Shown here piece after piece: positions 39,550-45,982 of a stretch of DNA of 45,982 nt. The notes beneath the pieces are model-generated. The model saw nothing but the letters and a program-made list of their open reading frames with translations. It had not been told where the DNA came from and ran no database searches. Position numbers and translations under genes: made by a program. The number at the start of each line of letters is the position of its first letter. Within the stretch, counting starts at the first letter, position 1. Source of the stretch: an uncultured Eubacteriales bacterium (GTDB taxonomy: Bacteria; Bacillota; Clostridia; Christensenellales; Aristaeellaceae); assembly GCA_902795275.1 (NCBI GenBank), contig CADBKQ010000027.1, positions 1 to 45,982 of the forward strand. The letters run 5' to 3'.

Positions 39550-42027
39550 TTACAGGATTTCATCCCGTCCAAGAATGATTCTTTCCAGAATTTCAATATA
39601 CAGATCGTGAAACGCTTCGATCCGCTCTTTATCAAACAGCCCTTCCGCGTATTCCATTTCGGAATCGAAGCCGCCGTCGCTGAATTCGTTTTCCAGCAGC
39701 TCCAGCTCCAACCTGGCGCCCGCAGCGCTAAATTCGTCTTTCAGTTCAATCAGTTCATGAGGCAACGCGTCCATCTCATCCCCGTTGATGCCCAACTGTA
39801 GATTGACCTCCATGCAGTCGTTCACATAAGCCTGCCGGGTTTCGGACATAAAATCCCAGCTTGCGTGGGCAATGCCCTCCGCAACCTGTTCTTTTACGGA
39901 ATGAAGCAGTTCACGGACAGAGGAAACTTCTTCCATCCGAATGGCGGCGGGCAGGTTCCGGATCAGCATGCCCACGGTGTTTTCCGCTTCGGAGGCCAGA
40001 CGGTTGTTAAAAATCCAATTGATCATCACGTGCTTTTTTCCGGTGAAACGGGAGAGCGCCATGATGCCCGCGCTGATGGCTATAACGGAGTGGGAAACGC
40101 CCCAGTATTCCTCCGCTGCCGCCACCTGTTCTGCGTCAAAGGACAGCCGCCGCATCCGCCCGGCCTGATTGATGTTGGTGCTCTCGTGATCCGGCGCGGG
40201 AATGCTGCACCAATCGTCTTCCTGATCTCCGTAGCGTTCCGTGAACCAGGCGTGATCCTTTTTTGTGCTGCCCTCCGCCGCCCTTTCCTCGGCTTCCGTA
40301 AGCAGTGAAACCTGCCCGATGGAGGAAGCGGTCAAAAGCTGCTCCGCCGTGGTAAATAAATCCTGGGCGAAGCGGCGCACCCACTTTTCCGTGAATTTTT
40401 CGTTCCGGTATTCGATGGTCATGTTGTACAGGCCCGCCGTGGAAAAGAACTGGATGGACATGCAGCCCGTCACCATGCCGGTGTGGTAGTGCTCCATGAA
40501 CCATTTATCGCCTTGCAACAGGCTTTCACCAGCCGCCCTCATTTCGCAATTGTCGCGCGGCTTCGCTTCCGCTTGCCGCGCTCTGTTGCTCATTGGACCT
40601 TCGCCTCGCTTCATCCCGCACTGCGGGCGCTCGTCTACGGTCCCCATGTTGTCTGTGAACATATCGCCTTGATAAATGAACTCCACGTCCTCGTTGACGG
40701 GGCAGGTTTTCAGCACCTCGTCAAAGGAAAAAATATCGTTGGCCATGGTGGTAAAAATCTGCTTGCTGACGCCCCGTAGGAAGTCCCCCACAGGCTGATC
40801 CTTACGCAGGTCGCCATAAACGGGGATACGCTTGATCAGCGTACCCATGGTATGGCTCATTTCCGAAAGGGGTCTGCCGTTATATACCGTTGAAAAGGAA
40901 ACGTGCTGGCTGTTTAGGTACTTGCCCAGCATCAGCGCCATAGCGCCCATAAAGAAGCTGCTCTCGGAAATATGCTGCTTTTCGCAGAAAGCTTTCACCC
41001 GTTCAGCAGTCAGCGTGCCGGGCTCATAGCGCATATTTTCGCTCACGCCGGGGGTCAGCGGCCCGTTCAAATCGCCGGGCAGGGCGGGCACGTCTTCCGC
41101 GTCCTTGAACAGATTCAGGTAATAATCCTTTGCTTTTTCGTGGGTACCGTCCTCAAGCTGCCTTTCCTCGATCATGGCCGCCTGCTGGATGGTGCATGCC
41201 TCGCCCGCCAAGGGCTTTCCCGCCAGCGCCCGGTTCATTTCCGCGATGAATTGGCTGATGGCGGTGCCGTCAAAGAAAATCAAGTGGGATTTGATGGCGA
41301 AATAGCAGCGAACCGGCGTGCGGTATACCGCCAGGTGCAGCAAAACGCTATCCATCATGGGCACCACGGGCATAAAGGTCTTCATGAAGTCCAGCCTGTT
41401 TTCTTCCGTGCCGTCAAACACCGGCACGTCGATGTCCGCGTCCGGCGTCATGACCATGCGGGGCATACCGTCCGCGCCCGCCCGGATGATATACTTCATG
41501 CCGGGATGGGCGGCGATCAGGGCCCGGGCTGCACGGATCAACTGTTCCGCCGTGACCTCCGGGGCAGCCTGCGCCAGATAGGAGCAGGTGTAAGTTTCCT
41601 TGCTGCCGCCGGTCATGCTTTCCAGATAAATGCCCAATTGCGTTTTGGTCAGGGGGTAATCCTCCCGATCCATGGGCGGCAGTGCCGCGTCCTTTTTGGA
41701 TTCCAGGAAAGCGGCCAGCTTCCGTGGCGTGGGATGGGCGGAAATATCCTGGAAGGAGACGGTATAGTCTTCACTCAGGTGGCTGATGAGCACCGCCGCG
41801 CTTAAGGACGTGCCGCCGCACGCGAAATAGTCCGCGGTCACGCTGGCCCGCTCCATTTCCAATGTTTCGGCAAACACCCGGCAGATGGTTTTCTCCAGCT
41901 CCGTTTCCGGCGGCTCGTAATCCGCTTCTTCCGTCCTGATTTCCAGGGCTTTCAGGGCTTGAAAATCCACCTTGTTCCGGTCGTTCCGGGGCAGGGCGTC
42001 CAGATGCACGCAGTATTCCGGCACCAT
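39550..42027 (-). CDS. NRPS-like protein, downstream part: carrier, condensation and half-condensation domains
   Basis: This frame continues the adenylation protein upstream; the joint is a one-base frameshift in the C4 run at 42112-42115. It begins with the end of the adenylation domain (LPRNDRNKVD, with the A10 lysine), then a carrier domain with DYFACGGTSLSAAVL holding the phosphopantetheine serine. A condensation domain follows (about 125-590), where SHLIFFDGTAI replaces HHxxxDG: the first histidine and Asp-Gly remain but leucine replaces the catalytic second histidine. A further C-lobe without an N-lobe (about 630-820) ends the protein. No thioesterase, reductase or methyltransferase domain is present. 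As written, translation would need the frameshift repaired; rejoined, the protein has about 1284 residues. Confidence 0.75.
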   Translation of the reverse strand: MVPEYCVHLDALPRNDRNKVDFQALKALEIRTEEADYEPPETELEKTICRVFAETLEMERASVTADYFACGGTSLSAAVLISHLSEDYTVSFQDISAHPTPRKLAAFLESKKDAALPPMDREDYPLTKTQLGIYLESMTGGSKETYTCSYLAQAAPEVTAEQLIRAARALIAAHPGMKYIIRAGADGMPRMVMTPDADIDVPVFDGTEENRLDFMKTFMPVVPMMDSVLLHLAVYRTPVRCYFAIKSHLIFFDGTAISQFIAEMNRALAGKPLAGEACTIQQAAMIEERQLEDGTHEKAKDYYLNLFKDAEDVPALPGDLNGPLTPGVSENMRYEPGTLTAERVKAFCEKQHISESSFFMGAMALMLGKYLNSQHVSFSTVYNGRPLSEMSHTMGTLIKRIPVYGDLRKDQPVGDFLRGVSKQIFTTMANDIFSFDEVLKTCPVNEDVEFIYQGDMFTDNMGTVDERPQCGMKRGEGPMSNRARQAEAKPRDNCEMRAAGESLLQGDKWFMEHYHTGMVTGCMSIQFFSTAGLYNMTIEYRNEKFTEKWVRRFAQDLFTTAEQLLTASSIGQVSLLTEAEERAAEGSTKKDHAWFTERYGDQEDDWCSIPAPDHESTNINQAGRMRRLSFDAEQVAAAEEYWGVSHSVIAISAGIMALSRFTGKKHVMINWIFNNRLASEAENTVGMLIRNLPAAIRMEEVSSVRELLHSVKEQVAEGIAHASWDFMSETRQAYVNDCMEVNLQLGINGDEMDALPHELIELKDEFSAAGARLELELLENEFSDGGFDSEMEYAEGLFDKERIEAFHDLYIEILERIILGRDEIL
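40535..40625 (-). repeat. Basic low-complexity in-frame insert in the condensation domain
   Basis: Within the condensation domain the frame passes through CGMKRGEGPMSNRARQAEAK and then PRDNCEMRAAGES, which is out of character with the fold. The DNA has a 7-bp stem GCGCGGC/GCCGCGC and resembles in style the GC-rich block at 4100-4165. A REP-like sequence may have inserted in frame. Confidence 0.4.
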
Positions 42028-43405
42028 GTACTCCGGCAGGGACGCGCCGATAAACGCTTTCAGCGCCTCCGGGGACGCTTCCCGGCCTGTGTAGTAGCAG
42101 CAGATATGGATCCCCGCCGTTTACCTGAACGGGCACGCAGGCCGCTTCCTCAATACCCTCAAAGCGGGCGGCGGCGCGGCGCACCTCGTCCAGCTCCACC
42201 CGGTAGCCGCGCACCTTGACCATGTGATCCTTCCGGCCGTGGAAGATCAAATCCCCGTTTTCGTCCCAGGCCATATAGTCGCCGGTGTGGAAGAGGCGCT
42301 TTCCGGGCATAGACGGATGATCGGCAAACTTTTTCGCCGTTTCTTCCGGCAGGCCGTGATAGCCCATCGCCATGTAAGGGCTGTCGACGCACAGTTCCCC
42401 GATCATGCTGGGTTCCTTCAGAAATTGGCCTTCTTCGTCCATTAAATACGCTGAAATGCCCCGGCAGGGCTTTCCCAAAGAACGGGCGTCGCCCTCGCCC
42501 ATCCGGTGCATTAGCATGGCTGGGGATTCGCTGGCCCCGTAAAATTCATAAACCAGAGGATCATCTGCCGTATGCTCCACCCGCGCTTTTTCGCCGGAGA
42601 GCAGCACGTATGCAAGCGGCAGCGGCCCGTGCAGCTTCCGCATCACGCTGTACATCTGGGGCGGCAGGAACATGCCGGTGATCCGCCGCCTGCCAAACAG
42701 CGCCCAGAGCATATCCACGTTCTTCCGTTCCGTTTCATTGGCAATGTATACGCTGCCGCCGAAGAACAAAGGAAGGGTCAGGTCGATCAGGGACGCGATA
42801 AAGCTGAACCCCGCGATGCACAGGGTACGGGTGCTTTCGGAAAGCGGAAGGACCCCGGTCATGGTATCGGGATTGACGTTCAGCACCTTCTGGCGATGGA
42901 TGACGCCCTTGGGCTTTCCCGTGGAGCCGGAGGTATACAGGATCAGCCCCTCCGCGTCCAGATCGGAACGATCCAGGGCGGTGTCCGCTTCGGGCACGTC
43001 TTCAGCCTCCGGGAAAACATCCTCCAGAAACAGGCAGGGCGTGTCTGTCCTCTCTTTTTCCCGGTCCTTCGTGGTAATGCAGACAGCGCAGCCCACGTCC
43101 TCCAGCATGGCGCGCACCCGTTCCGCCGGGTATTCCGCATCCATGGGCACGGCGGCGCAGCCCGCCCGGAGAACGGCCAGCAGAGAAGTTAAATAATCCT
43201 TCGTCCGGGGCAGCAGCAGCGCGGCCCTTCCATTTTGCTTCCCTTCCCGGGAAAGCAGCATAAGAATCTGTTCCGCCAAATACGCGGAACGGCGGTTCAG
43301 CTGGTCATAGGTATAAGCGCCCTGAATATCCAGGACGGCTACGTTCTGCGGATGCTTCTCCGCCTGCGCCAAAAATTGCTGAATAACGGTTTTCATCTTT
43401 TTCAT
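41771..43405 (-). CDS. NRPS-like protein, upstream part: adenylation domain (frameshifted near its end)
   Basis: A complete-looking adenylation domain: LILYTSGSTGKPKGV (phosphate loop, about 154-168), MFLPPQMYSVM, YEFYGASESPAML (A5), LFHTGDYMAWDENGDLIFHG and RKDHMVKVRGYRVELDEV (A7/A8). At the position of the Asp that binds the alpha-amino group (GrsA Asp235) the motif reads SFIAS, with Ile203. The substrate is therefore probably not a standard alpha-amino acid. True homology ends at VPVQVNGGD near 42110; the following about 110 residues are out-of-frame, and dropping one G of the GGGG run restores IHICCYYTGREASPEALK and the downstream domains. Upstream GGGAAAG serves as the ribosome-binding site. 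Confidence 0.82.
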   Translation of the reverse strand: MKKMKTVIQQFLAQAEKHPQNVAVLDIQGAYTYDQLNRRSAYLAEQILMLLSREGKQNGRAALLLPRTKDYLTSLLAVLRAGCAAVPMDAEYPAERVRAMLEDVGCAVCITTKDREKERTDTPCLFLEDVFPEAEDVPEADTALDRSDLDAEGLILYTSGSTGKPKGVIHRQKVLNVNPDTMTGVLPLSESTRTLCIAGFSFIASLIDLTLPLFFGGSVYIANETERKNVDMLWALFGRRRITGMFLPPQMYSVMRKLHGPLPLAYVLLSGEKARVEHTADDPLVYEFYGASESPAMLMHRMGEGDARSLGKPCRGISAYLMDEEGQFLKEPSMIGELCVDSPYMAMGYHGLPEETAKKFADHPSMPGKRLFHTGDYMAWDENGDLIFHGRKDHMVKVRGYRVELDEVRRAAARFEGIEEAACVPVQVNGGDPYLLLLHRPGSVPGGAESVYRRVPAGVHGAGILRASGRPAPERPEQGGFSSPESPGNQDGRSGLRAAGNGAGENHLPGVCRNIGNGAGQRDRGLFRVRRHVLKRGGAHQPPE

Positions 43406-43438
43406 TTCTTTCCCGCTGTTGATCGTTTAGAAAAGCAT

Positions 43439-43984
43439 TCAAGCCTGTTCATGGTTGAAGATTGCTTTGCCGGTTTTACGATCCTTGATCAAAAAGGCGC
43501 TATGCGCCTGCGTATCAAAACCCGTTCCGCAATTGCTTACGATCCAGTATTTTACGCCGTCATCCTCTGTCGTCCATCCGGTGTAACGGAACCCGGCGCG
43601 CTCGTAGAACCGGTATCTTTTCGCCGCCTGTTCCTCCAATGAACAGAGATCCTTGGGTATCTCAATGTGCAAATCGATTTGTTTTCCGGGATACTTTTTC
43701 TCCAACTCCCGCAGGATCGCCGTACCGTATCCCCTGGATTGCACAGCCGGATTCACAACAAGATACAGGAGGAACACAGCTTTTTCTTTGATAAGAACAT
43801 AATAGAAACCGGCAAGCGTATCCTGATCGTAGAAACAGGTACAATCAGCTTTCTTCCTGCATGTTCCCAATCGCAGTTCAACAAACGGCAATCGTTCATC
43901 GGGCGGAATCTGGCTTTTCAGCAATCGCTTCACATGCCGGAACTCTTTGCTCCAGGGTTTGAGCTTTACGCTTTTCAGCTCCAT
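43439..43984 (-). CDS. GNAT-family N-acetyltransferase
   Basis: A 181-residue protein with the acetyl-CoA-binding segment LVVNPAVQSRGYGTAILREL (Q-x-x-G-x-G) and the late RFYERAGFRYTGW motif. GGAGGGAAGA lies before the ATG at 43984. It is 33 bp upstream of the NRPS-like gene and 48 bp downstream of the MATE gene, so it belongs to the leftward operon and could tailor the product or provide self-protection by acetylation. The substrate is unknown. Confidence 0.85.
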   Translation of the reverse strand: MELKSVKLKPWSKEFRHVKRLLKSQIPPDERLPFVELRLGTCRKKADCTCFYDQDTLAGFYYVLIKEKAVFLLYLVVNPAVQSRGYGTAILRELEKKYPGKQIDLHIEIPKDLCSLEEQAAKRYRFYERAGFRYTGWTTEDDGVKYWIVSNCGTGFDTQAHSAFLIKDRKTGKAIFNHEQA

Positions 43985-44032
43985 CTTGTCTTCCCTCCAT
44001 TTTTCACGAAACGCTGTTTGCGGTTTCCTTTA

Positions 44033-45397
44033 TCATTCGGCAGCGTGTCCTTTATCACTGTCCGCCATGATTCGGGGTTCTCTGTTTTTCCACAGCAGGA
44101 AGCACAGCAGCGCCGTTCCCAGCGCTAAGATTTCCGCCGCGGGCGTGGCAAGCCACAAGCCGGTGGAACCCATGAGCAGCGGAAGCAGGAAAACCGCCAT
44201 GAGGGGCCCGGCGAAGCCCTTCACCGCCGCAATGGCCAGGGAGGCCGAACCCTGGTTCAAGCCCGTAAAATAAGAGGAGCTGTATGTGGTGATCCCGCCC
44301 AGCAGGAAAGGCAGGGAAACCAGCCGCAGGGCCAGGATGGAAAGAGCGGTTAAATCCTCATTATAGCCCACAAATACTCGTGAGATGGGGTCGGCCAAAA
44401 TCTGGCACAGCCCGGTCATGGCAAGTCCGAATATGCCCATCAGCAGGATGCCGTTGCGCCGCAGGCTATGAAGCTCTTTGATATTCTTTTGCCCCGAGTG
44501 ATAACCCACCACCGGCACGATGCTCATGCTGACGCCATAGAACACCGCCGAGAACAGGCCGCCCACATATTCGCTCACGGCATACGCGCCCACGCCGTCC
44601 TCGCCCAAATAGCGCAGCAGTTGCAGGTTGAAGATCAGGGCCACGACGGCGTAGGAAACACCAACCACCATTTCCGACGCGCCGTTGTACATCGTCTGCC
44701 CCAACGCGCCAAAATCCAAAGCCGGGCGGGTGAAATGCAGGGCATGCTTTTGATTGGCGAAATAGACGAAGGGAATCACGGCGCTGACCAGCCAGGCAAG
44801 GCCGGTAGCCACCGCCGCGCCCTCCATGCCCCAACCGAACCCGGCCACAAACGCCCAGTCCAGCAGGATGTTGGCCGCCGCGTTGGCAATGGTGGTAATC
44901 AGCCCCAGGCCTGGCCGCTCCGCCGTAATCAGCAGCGGATGGAAAGCCATGGAAAGCATCTGGAAGGGCATGAAGAAAGCAAGCACCCTGCCATAGGTCA
45001 CGCAGTCCGGCGCCAGCGCTTCCGAAGCGCCCACCCAGCGGGCGATGGAAGGTAAAAGGAAATACAGCGCGGCAGACAAAACCACCCCGAGCACGGCCAG
45101 CACCAGCGTCGCCATGCTCAGGATTTTATTGGCTTTCTCCTTTTGCCCTTCGCCTAATTCTTTTGAAATCAGGGCGCTGGCGCCGGTGCCGAACATAAGC
45201 CCCACGTACATCACGATCAGAAGGGGCGGGAAAATCAGGTTCTCCGCCTCAAAGGCCGCCTCGCTGATATAGTTGGAAATGAAATATCCGTCCGCCACCT
45301 GATAAGTGTTGTCCACGATCTGCATGCCGATGCTGGGCAGGGAAAAAAGCAGGATGGTGGAAATCTTGAAATGATCCGATAGTTGTATGCGTTTCAC
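44033..45397 (-). CDS. MATE-family efflux transporter
   Basis: A 454-residue protein of about twelve helices with MATE signatures in both halves (VDNTYQVADGYFISNYI; FGTGASALISKELGEGQ; MSIVPVVGYHSGQKNIKEL), similar in layout to MepA-type exporters. It starts with GTG at 45397, preceded by AGGAGAAAACACC. Unlike the MATE at 33713 it has no ATPase extension. It is 33 bp downstream of the STAS gene. Export of the NRPS-like product or drug efflux are both possible. Confidence 0.9.
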   Translation of the reverse strand: MKRIQLSDHFKISTILLFSLPSIGMQIVDNTYQVADGYFISNYISEAAFEAENLIFPPLLIVMYVGLMFGTGASALISKELGEGQKEKANKILSMATLVLAVLGVVLSAALYFLLPSIARWVGASEALAPDCVTYGRVLAFFMPFQMLSMAFHPLLITAERPGLGLITTIANAAANILLDWAFVAGFGWGMEGAAVATGLAWLVSAVIPFVYFANQKHALHFTRPALDFGALGQTMYNGASEMVVGVSYAVVALIFNLQLLRYLGEDGVGAYAVSEYVGGLFSAVFYGVSMSIVPVVGYHSGQKNIKELHSLRRNGILLMGIFGLAMTGLCQILADPISRVFVGYNEDLTALSILALRLVSLPFLLGGITTYSSSYFTGLNQGSASLAIAAVKGFAGPLMAVFLLPLLMGSTGLWLATPAAEILALGTALLCFLLWKNREPRIMADSDKGHAAE

Positions 45398-45430
45398 GGT
45401 GTTTTCTCCTGTTCAGTCAGTAAGGGTTGC

Positions 45431-45748
45431 TCATTCAATGGTCGGAATATCCGCGAAACCGGTCACGTCAAATACTTCTTTGACGATCTCGTTTACGTTC
45501 ACGACATTCATGCCGCCTTTTGCGCACATAGCCTTGTGTGCAGAGAACAGCACCCGCAGCCTGGCGGAAGAGATGTAGTCCAGCTTGGAACAATCTATCG
45601 TCACGGTTTTAGCGCTGTCTATCCTGTCCTTCAGTTCCTGTTCCAATTCCGAAGCGGTGGCAGTGTCCAGGCGGCCCTCCAGCACAATTTTGATGTTCCG
45701 TTTTGCGTCTTCGTGATGGCCATCTTCGTTTCCTGATAATACTTTCAT
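45431..45748 (-). CDS. STAS-domain anti-sigma-factor antagonist
   Basis: A 105-residue protein of the SpoIIAA/RsbV group: IKIVLEGRLDTATASELEQE is the first beta-alpha unit, and KLDYISSARLRVLFSAHKAM contains the phosphorylatable serine after the Asp-Tyr-Ile. In partner switching such a protein is phosphorylated by an RsbW-like ATPase (fused to the MATE at 33713) and dephosphorylated by a PP2C enzyme (37992). The ribosome-binding site at 45748 is weak; a better GGAGGTGAG site lies about 45 bases upstream without a usable start. It heads the leftward operon. Confidence 0.85.
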   Translation of the reverse strand: MKVLSGNEDGHHEDAKRNIKIVLEGRLDTATASELEQELKDRIDSAKTVTIDCSKLDYISSARLRVLFSAHKAMCAKGGMNVVNVNEIVKEVFDVTGFADIPTIE

Positions 45749-45982
45749 TCGAGCTTTATTGATGTTGCTTCATACTACTGCACGATTACTCACCTCCATT
45801 CTGCGTTTCGGCAATATCGCATCAATATTGCCATATTATGTCTTGATTTTCACCCATTGTAGACTCAATAGCTCAACTTTCCTATAAGCAAATGACAGCT
45901 GGTCTCAATCACTGCGGAGAAAATCAGGAAGAAAAAAGAAGCATTGACATCAAGCGGGGATACAATTTGCAGAATCCAACGT
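45749..45982 (-). promoter_or_regulatory. Upstream region of the STAS operon with an inverted repeat
   Basis: No gene is seen here. GGCAATAT (45810-45817) and ATATTGCC (45825-45832) form a perfect 8-bp inverted repeat with a 7-base centre; on the reverse strand a CATAAT-like -10 lies just before it. It is a candidate operator and promoter, but no convincing -35 was found. Confidence 0.4.

Noticed and set aside
41771..42105. The last about 110 residues of the adenylation frame.
   Set aside because: They are arginine/glycine-rich and out of frame; the true continuation is in the other frame after the C4 run.
33631..45748. Interpretation of the partner-switching genes as a general stress sigma-B-type module.
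   Set aside because: No sigma-factor gene is present and the ATPase domain is fused to a transporter, so a classic sigma-B operon is not supported here.

Overview
The window looks like accessory-rich chromosome from a plant-polysaccharide-degrading Clostridia-type Firmicute of fairly high GC. The signs are strong purine-rich Shine-Dalgarno sites (AAGGAGG type), occasional TTG and GTG starts, many glycoside hydrolases without secretion signals, and families common in gut and rumen Clostridia. The class-level call is an inference; no rRNA or tRNA gene was seen to anchor it, and no CRISPR array was seen.

Region 1 (1-17130) is a glycan-utilisation locus. A divergent AraC-type regulator, cut by the window edge, faces a long rightward run: GH78-like, GH43, membrane-anchored GH3, small membrane proteins, an MBOAT O-acyltransferase with a 986-residue SGNH-LRR-SGNH partner, GH2, a second GH78-like enzyme, and the first 42 codons of a rhamnulokinase gene (rhaB). 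The context suggests rhamnose/arabinose/xylose-containing plant glycans. A 95-bp sequence occurs twice, identically and in the same orientation (7915-8009 and 17169-17263). The second copy sits exactly where rhaB and, on the other side, a leftward ATC-hydrolase-like gene both break off, so it marks a rearrangement joint.

Region 2 (17263-20824, leftward) holds the truncated ATC hydrolase, a methyltransferase, a ZIP metal transporter, an N-terminally short metallo-beta-lactamase-fold protein, an excisionase-type HTH protein, two overlapping tiny genes, a decayed short-chain dehydrogenase and a YciI-like protein.

Region 3 (20990-31215, rightward) has two near-identical MerR-type promoters (TTGACT, 19-bp spacer, TATGAT), each overlapping the same 15-bp palindrome. 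They precede a flavodoxin-like gene with GH9 and a dehydrogenase, and an alpha/beta hydrolase with a ferredoxin-type aldo/keto reductase, a nitroreductase and a GH10 xylanase. Between them lie an EAL-domain membrane protein and a TrkA-C-domain membrane protein. An IS1380 remnant and a membrane-anchored family II pyrophosphatase-like protein follow.

Region 4 (33631-45748) is the most unusual part. Two convergent operons share a bidirectional terminator at 39483-39515. The rightward one encodes a MATE transporter fused to an RsbW-like ATPase domain, a stand-alone condensation-fold acyltransferase, a membrane GGDEF protein and a membrane SpoIIE/PP2C phosphatase. The leftward one encodes a STAS anti-sigma-factor antagonist, a second MATE transporter, a GNAT acetyltransferase and an NRPS-like protein (adenylation, carrier, condensation, half-condensation) split by a single-base frameshift. 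Together they contain every part of a partner-switching module (ATPase/kinase, STAS, phosphatase) but no visible sigma factor, packed with a small-molecule assembly and export pathway. I propose this as a candidate undescribed system: an NRPS-like product whose synthesis or export is controlled by partner switching and possibly cyclic-di-GMP.
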